From: Neobacillus cucumis
GTDB taxonomy: Bacteria; Bacillota; Bacilli; Bacillales; Cytobacillaceae
DNA length: 64,000 nt
Assembly: GCF_016908975.1 (NCBI RefSeq)
Contig: NZ_JAFBEX010000005.1
Location: forward strand, 124,001 to 188,000
Direction: 5' to 3'
The notes beneath the pieces are model-generated. The model had not been told where the DNA came from. It searched no databases and saw nothing but the letters and a program-made list of their open reading frames with translations. Below, piece after piece: positions 25,587 through 35,088 of this stretch. Within the stretch, counting starts at the first letter, position 1, and the number at the start of each line of letters is the position of its first letter. A program made the position numbers and the translations under genes.

Positions 25587-26363
25587 TTAGCCCCTGTTTA
25601 TCGGCTCCCCCTGATATATTCTAGTACCATGCCATTGGCCATTTTCAAAAAATGTATTTTTACCAGACACTATCATGACGCTTTCGACACCTTCTTCAAC
25701 AGCATTAAGCGCCGAATGAACTTTTGGAATCATTCCGCCGCTTATTTCTCCCTTTGCTATATAGGTTTGGACCTCTTGCTGGGAAAGGGAGGAGGAGAGT
25801 GAGCCCTCAATGAACACACCATCCACGTTGGTAACAAATAGACATTGTTCTGCCTGAAGTGCCTTAGCCACCTCTGCAGCGGCATAATCGGCATTAATAT
25901 TAAGTTTTTCACCGTTTGTATTAATCCCTATTGGAGTAATGACAGGTATATAGTGGTTATTAACAACAAGTTCTAAGAATTCTTTATTTACTTTGCTGAT
26001 TTTTCCAACATGACCCAGCTGTTCACGGTTTATGTAATTAGCCTGTAACAAAGAGCCATCACTTCCATTGAGCCCAAAAGCAGGGAAGTGATACTGTTGA
26101 AGCTTAGCCACAAGCTTTCTGTTCGTCTGACCGGCAAGAATCATTTCAGCAATATTTAGTGTTTGCTCGTCTGTTTTACGAAGCCCATTTACAAATTGAG
26201 GTGTGACACGAAATAAGTCGAGCATTTTATTAATATCAGGGCCGCCGCCATGAACAAAAACAAGTTTATAGCCTTGCTTTTGCAGTTCAGAAAGACTTGT
26301 AAAAAAAGGGGAGGTTAATTCGTCAATAACACTGCCGCCACATTTGATTACAATATATTTCAT
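25587..26363 (-). CDS. argB: Acetylglutamate kinase
   Basis: Phosphorylates N-acetyl-L-glutamate with ATP, the second step of the acetylated arginine/ornithine pathway, in the cytoplasm. The N-terminus YIVIKCGGSVID contains the catalytic lysine (Lys8). LVFVHGGGPDINKML binds the phosphate, and ILAGQTNRKLVAKLQ and LNINADYAAAEVAKAL match the acetylglutamate and ATP sites. At 258 residues it is the usual length of Bacillus ArgB. It begins 16 bp after argJ, so argC-argJ-argB form one operon, in the same order as in B. subtilis. A terminator follows instead of argD. Confidence 0.95.
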   Translation of the reverse strand: MKYIVIKCGGSVIDELTSPFFTSLSELQKQGYKLVFVHGGGPDINKMLDLFRVTPQFVNGLRKTDEQTLNIAEMILAGQTNRKLVAKLQQYHFPAFGLNGSDGSLLQANYINREQLGHVGKISKVNKEFLELVVNNHYIPVITPIGINTNGEKLNINADYAAAEVAKALQAEQCLFVTNVDGVFIEGSLSSSLSQQEVQTYIAKGEISGGMIPKVHSALNAVEEGVESVMIVSGKNTFFENGQWHGTRIYQGEPINRG

Positions 26364-26379
26364 CTATTTTCACCAATCC

Positions 26380-27609
26380 TTATGAACGATAGCTTGCATT
26401 GATTTTGACATAATCATAAGACAGATCGCAGCCCCATGCTTTACCAGTTCCATTACCCACATGTAGATCGACAAAAATTTTGATAATTGGCTGATCCAAA
26501 TAACTTCGTGCATCGTTCTCGGAAAATACACAAGGTGTACTATTTGTAAGCATCTTAATAGAACCGATGGCAATATCCACTGTATTTGGATTAATGACTG
26601 CATTTGTCTGCCCGATTGCGCCGATGATTCGTCCCCAGTTGGCATCTGCACCAAATATGGCCGTCTTCACTAAATTGGACCCGACAATTTGTTTGGCAAT
26701 GAATCTTGCCTCCTCAGGAGTGTCAGCACCTTGAACCTCCACTTCCACTAACTTTGTCGCACCTTCTCCGTCCATGGCGATTTGCTTGGCTAAATTCTCA
26801 CAAGCTTTTGTCAAAAGCCCAACAAAGGTGTCCCACTCAGAATGATCTGGTGTTAACGGATCATTCCCTGCAAGCCCGTTTGCCATAACGAGAACCATAT
26901 CGTTTGTAGAGGTATCTCCATCTACGGTTATTTGATTAAAGGTATGATTGATAACGCTTTTTAAGGCAGCAGATAAATGATTAGACGAGATGGCTGCATC
27001 TGTAGTCAGGAAACCAAGCATGGTTGCCATGTTCGGATGAATCATTCCTGACCCTTTGGCCGCTCCGCCAATTGTAATGGTTTTACCATTAATGACACCT
27101 GAATATGCGCAGCTTTTCATCACGATGTCGGTAGTCAGTATAGCCGTCTGAAAACCAATAGCATCACTGTTTAAATTACCAGGTGACAAGGATTGAATTC
27201 CGTTTGCGATTTTTTCCATATCTAAAAACTCACCAATCACACCTGTTGATGCAACGGCTACATAATTTTCATTGATACCGAATTTTTCAGATGTTAAGGA
27301 ACGCATTTTTAATGCATCCATGTATCCTCTGTCTCCTGTACAAGCATTGGCACAAGCGCTGTTGACCACTACAGCTTGTAAAACACCTTCACTTGCAAGG
27401 CTTTCTTGAGTTACTTTTAAAGGAGCTGCTTGGAATTGGTTGGTTGTATAAACTGCTGCAGCTGATGCCGGGATTTCACTAATAATGACCCCTAAGTCCT
27501 TTTTAGCATATCGAAGTCCGGCATGGACCCCTGTTGTTTTAAATCCTTGTGGTGATAAGAGATTCCCATTATCAATTTCAACAATCTTATGTTTTAACAA
27601 TAGTGACAT
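26380..27609 (-). CDS. argJ: Ornithine acetyltransferase / amino-acid N-acetyltransferase
   Basis: Recycles the acetyl group from N-acetylornithine to glutamate and can also use acetyl-CoA. The precursor self-cleaves at an Ala-Thr bond: GSGMIHPNMATMLGF places the nucleophile at Thr196. Other conserved blocks are NSACANACTG and TVDGDTSTND. At 409 residues it is a normal ArgJ. AAGGAGGATT gives a strong ribosome site 12 bp after argC. Its presence means the cyclic acetyl pathway is used. N-acetylornithine aminotransferase (argD) and the later arginine genes are not in the window. Confidence 0.95.
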   Translation of the reverse strand: MSLLLKHKIVEIDNGNLLSPQGFKTTGVHAGLRYAKKDLGVIISEIPASAAAVYTTNQFQAAPLKVTQESLASEGVLQAVVVNSACANACTGDRGYMDALKMRSLTSEKFGINENYVAVASTGVIGEFLDMEKIANGIQSLSPGNLNSDAIGFQTAILTTDIVMKSCAYSGVINGKTITIGGAAKGSGMIHPNMATMLGFLTTDAAISSNHLSAALKSVINHTFNQITVDGDTSTNDMVLVMANGLAGNDPLTPDHSEWDTFVGLLTKACENLAKQIAMDGEGATKLVEVEVQGADTPEEARFIAKQIVGSNLVKTAIFGADANWGRIIGAIGQTNAVINPNTVDIAIGSIKMLTNSTPCVFSENDARSYLDQPIIKIFVDLHVGNGTGKAWGCDLSYDYVKINASYRS

Positions 27610-27621
27610 TCCAAATCCTCC

Positions 27622-28656
27622 TTAAGGATACATGGGAATAAACTCTAATCCCGCTGTCTCATCTAAACCATTCATCAAATTGGCATTTTGAACTGCCTGG
27701 CCGGCAGCACCTTTCATGAGATTATCGATAACGGAAACAATGGTTAACCTTCCTGTTCGTTCGTCAACATGTAAACCGATATCACAATAATTGGATCCTG
27801 CTACTTCCTTAACGGAAGGGAAATTTCCACTTGATCTTACCCTTACAAACGGACTATGCAAATACTGTTCATTATATAATTCAAGAAGTCTTTCAGAATG
27901 TAAATTGTCTGTAAGTTTTACATAAATGGTTGCCATGATTCCCCTAGTAATCGGCAACAGGTGGGTATTGAAAGTAATGGGTGATACACCCCTGTTCCAA
28001 AGGTTCAATTGCTGTTGGATTTCAGGGATATGCTGATGTTCGTTCACTTTATAGATACGGAAATTTTCATTTATTTCCGAGAATAACAGTTTTTTAGAAA
28101 TTGCTCTTCCAGCACCGGATGCTCCAGATTTTGCATCAATAATAATGATATCAGGATCAATCAGTCCTTCTTTTACCACAGGAGCAAGACCTAATAGTGT
28201 GGCAGTAGGGTAACAGCCAGGATTTGCGATTAGTTTCGCATCCATAATTTTTTCTTTATTCCATTCACTCAAGCCATAGACTGCTTGTTCTAGTAAATTG
28301 CTTTCTACTGGTTCGTGTTTATACCATTTTTTATACTCTTGCCCATTGGTAAGCCGAAGGTCACCGGAAAGGTCGATGATTTGAATTCCTGTTTCCGAGA
28401 AGGCAGGAACAAGTTTACTAGATACACCGGAAGGGGCGGCTAAAAAAACGATATCTGAATGCTTAGCTATTTCTTCCGCATCGATATGCTCAAGTTTTAA
28501 ATCTGTAATTCCGTTCAAATGTGGAAACTCTTCATATAAAGGGATCTCATCTCTGGTCGTATGCACCGATTGTATATTAAAAACTGGGTGGTGATGTAAA
28601 ATGCGATAAAGCTCACCACCGCCATACCCGGTCGTGCCAATAATAGATACTTTCAA
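27622..28656 (-). CDS. argC: N-acetyl-gamma-glutamyl-phosphate reductase
   Basis: Reduces N-acetylglutamyl phosphate to the semialdehyde with NADPH. The nucleotide fold begins VSIIGTTGYGGGELYRIL. The catalytic cysteine is Cys148 in ANPGCYPTA, and HQHIPEI holds the conserved histidine. At 344 residues it is the normal type 1 ArgC. The start is TTG behind GAGGAGGAGCG. It follows the 664-aa papain-like gene by 95 bp, in which a small AGGTGC/GCACCT stem-loop is seen. Whether argC has its own promoter there is unclear. Confidence 0.95.
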   Translation of the reverse strand: MKVSIIGTTGYGGGELYRILHHHPVFNIQSVHTTRDEIPLYEEFPHLNGITDLKLEHIDAEEIAKHSDIVFLAAPSGVSSKLVPAFSETGIQIIDLSGDLRLTNGQEYKKWYKHEPVESNLLEQAVYGLSEWNKEKIMDAKLIANPGCYPTATLLGLAPVVKEGLIDPDIIIIDAKSGASGAGRAISKKLLFSEINENFRIYKVNEHQHIPEIQQQLNLWNRGVSPITFNTHLLPITRGIMATIYVKLTDNLHSERLLELYNEQYLHSPFVRVRSSGNFPSVKEVAGSNYCDIGLHVDERTGRLTIVSVIDNLMKGAAGQAVQNANLMNGLDETAGLEFIPMYP

Positions 28657-28751
28657 GTACGCTCCTCCTCGAGACCTTACGTTTATTTACAGTATCAACT
28701 TTCAAAAAATGACTAGCAGTTTCGCCTAGGTGCAATGGGCACCTGATCAAT

Positions 28752-30746
28752 TTATGCCCACACGTAATTTTTGCCCCAGCTTTCTCTTGCAAGCAGCTCC
28801 ACTTCTTCGACTAGGCTGTCTTCCACCATATAGGTGTCACCTTGTTCGAATGGGTTATAGTGATAGGCATACATTCTTGATAGAAATTCATGGAAGGGAA
28901 GGGAGGCTTCTCCTTCAAGCTCATCAAAACCTGAAACACTTGCAATTATGCCTTGACCCCAATTCTGACCACTATCGTTATTAGGATTGTAAAAATAAAT
29001 TCGATATTTTCCGTTCTGGTCTTGTTGGATTCTTTGAATGGATACTGCATGAAGTCCAAGCAGATCTCCATGAACGTTTGTAATAAAAATTCCAACGGGG
29101 TTTGGATAAATCAATTCATAGCCCTCATTATATTCAGGATGGTGGGTAGCATAGAATAACTTCACAAAAGCAGAAAAGTTTGTGACATTCAGTGTGATTT
29201 GATCAATCACATTGATGAAGCCTTTTGGAATCCATGCCCCGTAAAATTCCGGGTTTACCCATTTATGTCCGTCTTCACCACGAAGCAGTGTTCTCTTCAT
29301 CATTTCGTTATAAACCTTGTCAAGGTGTGGTACTAGAATAGTAGAGATTGGATCCAAATCCTGATTGATTTCACCGGCTACGCCTCCAATTAGGAGGTTA
29401 GAGTGAATGGCTACACCTTCAAATGTCATATCTATATCATTGTCACGAGCTGCACGAGCAATAAATTCTAACAGTTGTCCTATTCCATGCTGCGCCCAGA
29501 GGGAAATTGCTCTAGCTGACTGGCAAGTTGGATTGTTCCCTTGTCCGACACCGAGAGGTTGACCAAGGACACTCATTACGCCAGCAATCAGAAGACCATT
29601 CAGGCTAATCGCACTTTGTTCACCCTTAAATCTTGTAAGGGCTTCACGTACCTGGGCATGAATAGGAAGATCAAATAGACGACGGATGGCAGGAAGGACA
29701 TGTTCCTGAGTGAGAACCCCTCGATCAAGCATTCTTGCAAGTCCATATATCGCTTGATGTGTTTCAGGATAAATGGAAATCTGGATGATGTCATGAATCA
29801 GTTGTTGATTGGCATTCAAACTTGCTATTCCTGTTTCTGATAATTCAAGTGCTGTCTGTATTTTTTCTTGGTTCTTCCGGTTAAAAAACCGAAGAAGAAC
29901 GGCATGATAAGGGGAGACGAGACCTATTTCTTTCATTGATTTTGCAAAAATTTTAGCTTCTGATACAAGTTCAGCTTCAGAGGCATTTTCTAGTCTAAGT
30001 CTATATTCCCGTTGATTTTTCACATCTTGGCTTAAAGGAGTTGGAGCATCTGCACCATGTATATATTTTTTAAGAGTTTCTATTGTTTGTTCATCTATAG
30101 CGCTTTTGATTAATTGTCGGGACAAGTTAATTATGTTTATAATCCGGCCAGTCATAATGGGACGTTGAACAGTCAAACGTTCTAATTCCATAACAATTTG
30201 ATGAGCAATGGCTTTAAAGGAAAGCTGCTCACCAAGGTATTGGAACAAGCCTTGAGCACGAATCATATGATCTTCTGATTGAATGCGTCCTTCTTCTGTT
30301 TCCGGTGGAAACAAAAGATCGAGATTCAGGGCCATGACCTCGTTTAAAAAGACAGTTGCTTCTTCTTTACTTAAGCTTTCATGTATGTAATTTCCTTTTG
30401 CAATGGCTAGCATTCTCATTTCACTTAACAATTCAATAATCGAATTGACACCTTGCTTTGACCTTAATGAACCACCAACGAGAGGAGGCTGCATTTTAGA
30501 CGGGTCTTCCCATTGACCTCCAAGGAAAACACCAGCTTGGTCAAAACGATGAGCATATTCATCGAGAGTCCTCATTCCCTCATATGAGGCTGCAAGTTCA
30601 ATTGCTAGTTGATATACGTCTGTTTGATAGAGGCTTTTTGCGAAAGGTTTAGCCTGTTCAAGTCTGTCTAAAGCATCTTCAAATTTACCTTTTAAAGCTA
30701 ATGTTTGTTTGCCCATTCTTTTTTTCCTTTTCGTTATTGTATTCAT
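28752..30746 (-). CDS. Predicted papain-like cysteine peptidase/transamidase, paralogue A (664 aa)
   Basis: No named family recognised. The domain plan equals the 609-aa paralogue: a helical N-terminal region with LAIAKGNYIH and LTVQRPIMT blocks, then a C-terminal domain with GQGNNPTCQSARAISLW (Cys408, Gln402 six residues before), GLHAVSIQ (His566) and YFYNPNND (Asn587). That Gln/Cys/His/Asn order is the papain-like catalytic order. No signal peptide or membrane span is visible. It begins 18 bp after the ATP-grasp gene and is followed by argC, so it sits inside a likely ATP-grasp/papain-like/argCJB transcript. A role in processing or forming amide bonds of a small peptide or amino-acid conjugate is inference only. 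Confidence 0.7.
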   Translation of the reverse strand: MNTITKRKKRMGKQTLALKGKFEDALDRLEQAKPFAKSLYQTDVYQLAIELAASYEGMRTLDEYAHRFDQAGVFLGGQWEDPSKMQPPLVGGSLRSKQGVNSIIELLSEMRMLAIAKGNYIHESLSKEEATVFLNEVMALNLDLLFPPETEEGRIQSEDHMIRAQGLFQYLGEQLSFKAIAHQIVMELERLTVQRPIMTGRIINIINLSRQLIKSAIDEQTIETLKKYIHGADAPTPLSQDVKNQREYRLRLENASEAELVSEAKIFAKSMKEIGLVSPYHAVLLRFFNRKNQEKIQTALELSETGIASLNANQQLIHDIIQISIYPETHQAIYGLARMLDRGVLTQEHVLPAIRRLFDLPIHAQVREALTRFKGEQSAISLNGLLIAGVMSVLGQPLGVGQGNNPTCQSARAISLWAQHGIGQLLEFIARAARDNDIDMTFEGVAIHSNLLIGGVAGEINQDLDPISTILVPHLDKVYNEMMKRTLLRGEDGHKWVNPEFYGAWIPKGFINVIDQITLNVTNFSAFVKLFYATHHPEYNEGYELIYPNPVGIFITNVHGDLLGLHAVSIQRIQQDQNGKYRIYFYNPNNDSGQNWGQGIIASVSGFDELEGEASLPFHEFLSRMYAYHYNPFEQGDTYMVEDSLVEEVELLARESWGKNYVWA

Positions 30747-30764
30747 CCTATTAATCGTCCTTTC

Positions 30765-31985
30765 TTATTCGTAGAAATTATAGGTCTCATAATCTTTTAA
30801 AAGGGATCTCATTTCATCCGCATCTTCTCCAAAAAAGAAAATGGTTCCATAATGATTTCCATATCCTACCCGTTCTGCCACTTTGGATGTAATAGGAATA
30901 AACATATTATGGTTTATAAAATAAGGATGGGTCTTGAGATTATTAGGTATTTTCAGCTTTTTAACGATTTTTACATTAGGATAAATCATGAGATTACCAG
31001 AATATCCCTTAGCGGATACGACCTCTTCAGGGAAAAAGGCCTCTATTTCTTCTTCGGTAGTATCTGGATCACAGCAAAGCACTTGGCCTTGATAAGGGCT
31101 AAACCCATATGCATTTTCAATATGTTCAAAAATATGGCCTCCAGGTATACGGTTCGCGACTTCCCCAAAACTCAATATTCCTTCTTGTGTGATGAAAAAC
31201 TCAGGATGAATGATGCCATATTTGACTTCAAAAGCATCCACAAGCTTCTCAATGGCTTCCTTGATTTGTGGTCGCCATTTTTCAAGCGAAGGAGAGGCGG
31301 GTACAAAGTTTGAATGACCTAATTTTACATATTCGGTTATATTTAAAAATCTTATTTTTCCGTTATGGATAAACGCTTCACAAGAGAATTCTTGACCTTC
31401 TAGATGGCTTTCCATCAGTAAAGGGAATTCCGAATCGTCTATCTTGTTAATGTCTTTTAGGCTGCGAATCATGTAATGACCTACTGTGCCTGCTTTATCA
31501 AATGGCTTAACGTGAATAGGGGAATAGTCAGCCTCGTCTATATTACATAGTGCTTTATTAATTCTTTTTAAGAAATAACGAATATCCTCCTTGTTGCTTG
31601 CCTCTTCAAAGACTCCCACACGGATACCTGCCAATTGTGCTTTACGCTTCATCAACCCTTTGTCTCTAAGTAGCATAGATTTATGGAAAATGAGCGGGTC
31701 ATTGAAGAACCTTGCATTTAGAGCACCGGCCCATTCCACGGTTTCCTCGTAAATAGGTACAGCCACTTTTGTATTGAGATTCTTCAATTTTTCAAAGAGT
31801 TCTTCACATCGATCATCTAAATTGTCAAATACCCAAGGAACTAGCTGGATTCCATAAGTGTCAGCAAAACCTTGGAATTCAGGGGGGCCTACAACCACAT
31901 ACGGTCGATTCAACTTGTCAATTGCTTCAATTGCTTGCAGGCTCCAGCCCAACAATGCCGTTATTTTTCCCTTGTTCTGTTTCAT
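30765..31985 (-). CDS. ATP-grasp domain ligase, unknown substrate
   Basis: A 406-residue ATP-grasp enzyme, a class that joins a carboxylate to an amine or thiol through an acyl phosphate. The N-terminal pre-ATP-grasp fold starts ITALLGWSLQAIEAIDKLNRPYVV. The central part has the ATP-binding IHVKPFDKAGTVGHYMI and the acceptor-side MESHLEGQEFSCEAFIHNG. The late block FFITQEGILSFGEVANRIPGGHIFE holds the Glu/Asn metal ligands. Close biosynthetic neighbours are a papain-like protein gene 18 bp downstream and argCJB. GGGAGAG precedes the ATG. The amino-acid substrate cannot be read from sequence; an ornithine or glutamate derivative is speculation. Confidence 0.82.
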   Translation of the reverse strand: MKQNKGKITALLGWSLQAIEAIDKLNRPYVVVGPPEFQGFADTYGIQLVPWVFDNLDDRCEELFEKLKNLNTKVAVPIYEETVEWAGALNARFFNDPLIFHKSMLLRDKGLMKRKAQLAGIRVGVFEEASNKEDIRYFLKRINKALCNIDEADYSPIHVKPFDKAGTVGHYMIRSLKDINKIDDSEFPLLMESHLEGQEFSCEAFIHNGKIRFLNITEYVKLGHSNFVPASPSLEKWRPQIKEAIEKLVDAFEVKYGIIHPEFFITQEGILSFGEVANRIPGGHIFEHIENAYGFSPYQGQVLCCDPDTTEEEIEAFFPEEVVSAKGYSGNLMIYPNVKIVKKLKIPNNLKTHPYFINHNMFIPITSKVAERVGYGNHYGTIFFFGEDADEMRSLLKDYETYNFYE

Positions 31986-32185
31986 CTGAATAACTCTCCC
32001 TATTTATGATAAATAAAAAATTATAACAGCCTCATTTTAGCAAATAAAAATATCTAAACTTTCAGATTTACATAAATTGTACAAATAATTAAAATTGTCT
32101 CAATAAATTTTTTACACTCGTTTTTTAAAATAAGGTAGACGTCAAAATGATGTTGGTTTTAATATTCTGGTAAAGGGGTAATAGG

Positions 32186-32749
32186 ATGAATGACTGGTTT
32201 ATTAGATTAACTGATTATTTTCCAGAAAGAGAAATGAAATCGAGAAAGCATTTTGAAATCCTTTTTCACGATAAACAAGGAATCTATCAATTAGAGGAAA
32301 GCAAAGATTCTGTACTTGTTTACTTTGAAATGTCTGAATTTATTTTTATCGATTATATACTTGTCGCTCGAAACAATCGACGAAGTGGAAGAGGAAGCCG
32401 GATTCTCGAACAATTAAAACAACAGGGGAAAGCCATCATTCTCGAAGTTGAACCAGTTAGTCATATTGATCCTGATTCGGAAAAACGAGTACGTTTCTAT
32501 GAGAAAAATGGTTTTATGAAGATGAATTCTATTGGTTATGAAAGAATTCATATGGTTACGAATGAGTTGAATAAAATGGACGTATTTTGTTGGTCTCCAG
32601 TAAATATACCGGAAAAATTGGTATATGATCAGATGAAAGCTATTTATGAGAGTGTACATACTTATAAAGCGAGAGAATTGTATGGATGTAATCCCCAGCC
32701 TGTGTCAGAAGTTCTATGGCAAAAACAATTAACATATAGTGAAGTTTAG
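32186..32749 (+). CDS. GNAT-family N-acetyltransferase
   Basis: Acetyl-CoA-dependent acetyltransferase fold. Motif A is visible as YILVARNNRRSGRGSRILEQL (near residues 56-76) with the pyrophosphate-binding RRSGRG. VRFYEKNGFMKM is motif B. The 187-residue protein is slightly longer than minimal GNATs because of a C-terminal extension of about 55 residues. It is divergent from the ATP-grasp gene, with 200 bp between, and starts behind AAAGGGGTAATAGG. The acceptor substrate is unknown; a link to the neighbouring arginine/ATP-grasp cluster is possible but not shown. Confidence 0.78.
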   Translation: MNDWFIRLTDYFPEREMKSRKHFEILFHDKQGIYQLEESKDSVLVYFEMSEFIFIDYILVARNNRRSGRGSRILEQLKQQGKAIILEVEPVSHIDPDSEKRVRFYEKNGFMKMNSIGYERIHMVTNELNKMDVFCWSPVNIPEKLVYDQMKAIYESVHTYKARELYGCNPQPVSEVLWQKQLTYSEV

Positions 32750-32783
32750 CTTACTAAATAATATAGAAATAAGAAAAAATACT

Positions 32784-32825
32784 AAAAAAGGACCCAAGTG
32801 AAATGACTTCACTTGGGTCCTTTTG
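32784..32825 (+). terminator. Rho-independent terminator
   Basis: AAAAAGGACCCAAGTGAA pairs with TTCACTTGGGTCCTTTT around ATGAC. Confidence 0.88.
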
Positions 32826-32927
32826 ATTAACAAGACAAATTAATTTTCTGTGAGCTTTCCTTACCAAAATAGATACAGCTATCCACAATTTCAGTAGAAT
32901 ACAATCATAATAAAAGGAGGAATGGCC

Positions 32928-34397
32928 ATGAATACAATGTCAATGGAAGATCAAGAAACCTTGATAGAAAAGGATCCCTCTTTGTATAATGAAGATCTTG
33001 CTCCACTCAATAAAGAAAAGAGAAATTGGAATTGGCTCAACTATACGACAGTGTGGATGGGGATGGTTCATAATATTGTGGCCTATGAAACAGCAGGCAG
33101 TTTGCTTGGATTAGGAATGAGTGTTTGGCAGGCATTAGCAACCGTGATTACCGCAAATATTATTCTTATTATTGCCATGTGGCTGAATAGTGCGGCCGGC
33201 GCTAAATATGGAATCCCTTTTCCTGTTCTCATTCGTGCTTCATTTGGTTATAAAGGAGCACAGCTTCCGATTATTATAAGAGCATTTGTGGCCATATTCT
33301 GGTTTGCGGTTCAAGCTTATTTAGGAAGTAAAGCGGTTGGTGCTGTTCTAGGTGCATTATTACCAGGCTGGAACAGTCTTTCCTCTGTCCATTTCCTTGG
33401 TCTAGGGTTAAATGATGCCCTTGCAGTTGCACTATTTTGGATTTTACATGCATGGGTGATCTCCCATGGCATGGAACGAGTTAAATTCTTTGAACTTTGG
33501 GCGGGCCCCCTCGTTATTGTTCTAGGGTTGGCGCTCGTGATATGGTCGATTAGCGTATCTAACGGATTAGGGCCTCTATTTGATGAACCATCTCAATTAA
33601 CGGGCGGTGCCTTTTGGGCTGCATTTGGGATCTCTGTTACCGGACTGATTGGAACGTGGGCAACATTAATCCTCAATATTCCGGATTTTACGAGATTTGC
33701 ACGAAGTCAAAAAGATCAAGTGCTGGGTCAGGCCATCGGCTTGCCAGGTACAGCGATTATATTTTCTATTATGAGTATTATTACAACATCTGGAACTATC
33801 ATTGCTTTCGGAAGGCCGATTTGGGATCCGGTGGAATTGCTTCAGCAATTTGGAAACCCGTTTGTTTTATTCCTAGGGGCATTTGCACTGTTAATCGCGA
33901 CATTATCTGTCAATGTAGCAGCAAACGTAGTATCGCCTGCATATGACCTGGTAAACTTGTTTCCTCAGAAACTTAACTTCGTAAAAGCAGGAATGATATC
34001 AATCGTCGTAGCCTTATTTTTTGCCCCATGGTTATGGTATAACAACTCAGCCACTATTTTTAATGTGCTAGGGGCAATTGGCGGAGCACTTGGACCGGTC
34101 GCCGGAATCATGATTGCAGATTATTACTTGGTAGCACGAGGAAAATATGACTTAGCTAGTTTTTATAAAAAAGATGGACTATACGCATATAAAAATGGCT
34201 GGAATGTAAAGGCGCTGATCGCCTTAGGAATAGGGTTAATTGCTTCCTTTATTGGATTAATCATTCCTGCTTTGAAAGAGCTTTACACGTATTCTTGGTT
34301 CTTGGGCATTGGTTTTGGATTTATATCATATATTGTCTTGATGAAATCGGAGCGGGTGTCCGAAGCAAATCTTGAAAATGTAGAAACAACGGTTTAA
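32928..34397 (+). CDS. NCS1-family nucleobase/allantoin permease
   Basis: Membrane symporter of the nucleobase:cation symporter-1 family, like PucI (allantoin) and uracil/cytosine permeases. After NEDLAPLNKEKRNWNWLNY, the substrate region TVWMGMVHNIVAYETAGSL and FWFAVQAYLGSKAVG (TM3) match NCS1, and ATLILNIPDFTRFARSQKDQ is the family signature. About twelve membrane segments. AAAGGAGG favours the ATG at 32928; the ATG at 32922 is almost on top of it. It is unlinked from, but could feed, the pyrimidine-degradation genes at 54-64 kb. Allantoin or hydantoin are alternatives. Confidence 0.85.
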   Translation: MNTMSMEDQETLIEKDPSLYNEDLAPLNKEKRNWNWLNYTTVWMGMVHNIVAYETAGSLLGLGMSVWQALATVITANIILIIAMWLNSAAGAKYGIPFPVLIRASFGYKGAQLPIIIRAFVAIFWFAVQAYLGSKAVGAVLGALLPGWNSLSSVHFLGLGLNDALAVALFWILHAWVISHGMERVKFFELWAGPLVIVLGLALVIWSISVSNGLGPLFDEPSQLTGGAFWAAFGISVTGLIGTWATLILNIPDFTRFARSQKDQVLGQAIGLPGTAIIFSIMSIITTSGTIIAFGRPIWDPVELLQQFGNPFVLFLGAFALLIATLSVNVAANVVSPAYDLVNLFPQKLNFVKAGMISIVVALFFAPWLWYNNSATIFNVLGAIGGALGPVAGIMIADYYLVARGKYDLASFYKKDGLYAYKNGWNVKALIALGIGLIASFIGLIIPALKELYTYSWFLGIGFGFISYIVLMKSERVSEANLENVETTV

Positions 34398-34417
34398 TAC
34401 TTAACTTAATAGTACAT

Positions 34418-34457
34418 TAAAAATCCCCTTGGCTTTAAATCTGCCAAGGGGATTTTC
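34418..34457. terminator. Bidirectional terminator between permease and ndk
   Basis: AAAAATCCCCTTGGC pairs with GCCAAGGGGATTTT around TTTAAATCT, flanked by A/T tracts on both sides. Confidence 0.88.
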
Positions 34458-34463
34458 TAAGTA

Positions 34464-34928
34464 TTAAACAGATTGACGATCTTCAAACGGAAAATCATCT
34501 TTTGAGATTCGTCCTTTTTTAAGTAGACCAAAGAAATTTTCAATTTCCCGCTCAGCACTTAAAAGGGAATCTGAACCATGGATGACATTCTCTTCTTTTG
34601 TAAAGGCAAAATCACCGCGAATGGTACCTGGGATTGCTTCTAGTGGACTGGTTTTTCCAATCATAAGACGAGAAACTTCAATGATGTTCTCTCCTTCCCA
34701 GACCATCGCAAAAACGGGACCGGAAGTGATAAAATCCACTAATTCACTGAAAAATGGTTTCTCCCTGTGTTCCATATAATGATATTCTGCTTTAGTACGG
34801 TCAACCGTCATTAGCTCTGCATTCAGTAAAGTAAACCCTTTTTGTTCAAAACGTTTGATAATTTCTCCAGTTAATCCTCGTTTTACCCCATCAGGCTTAA
34901 CCATGATAAATGTGCGCTGTAACGACAT
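34464..34928 (-). CDS. ndk: Nucleoside diphosphate kinase
   Basis: Moves the gamma phosphate between nucleoside tri- and diphosphates through a phosphohistidine. The start [20 protein letters not shown] and the active-site [16 protein letters not shown] are standard; the phosphorylated residue is His117. At 154 residues it is a few residues longer than typical 148-150-residue homologues because of its C-terminal tail. In many bacilli ndk lies near menaquinone or aroB genes; here its neighbours are unrelated. GAGGTGAT precedes the ATG. Confidence 0.95.
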   Translation of the reverse strand: MSLQRTFIMVKPDGVKRGLTGEIIKRFEQKGFTLLNAELMTVDRTKAEYHYMEHREKPFFSELVDFITSGPVFAMVWEGENIIEVSRLMIGKTSPLEAIPGTIRGDFAFTKEENVIHGSDSLLSAEREIENFFGLLKKGRISKDDFPFEDRQSV

Positions 34929-35088
34929 ACAATCACCTCTTAAATAAATGAAAAGTCATGTGAACCAGCAGCGTCTTGGGCGGTCGATTCTACATATTTT
35001 CCATTATGGCGTGATTCTTTAGTTTTCAAACATATCCGTTAAGGAAACAAAAATTTTTTTGGTTTTCTTTTATCATAGTATTGCCTTT

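Noticed and set aside
26370..26888. Frames on both strands inside argJ
   Set aside because: They lack ribosome sites and known motifs; the argJ frame explains the codon pattern.
28657..28751. T-box or arginine riboswitch before argC
   Set aside because: The 95-bp gap has only a small hairpin; no T-box AGGGTGGNACCGCG-like sequence is seen.
30852..31313. 153-codon frame antisense to the ATP-grasp gene
   Set aside because: No ribosome site, and the reverse strand encodes conserved ATP-grasp blocks throughout.
25587..31985. LysW/AmCP carrier-protein system
   Set aside because: argJ is present, argB and argC look like normal arginine enzymes, and no small acidic carrier protein gene is found beside the ATP-grasp gene.
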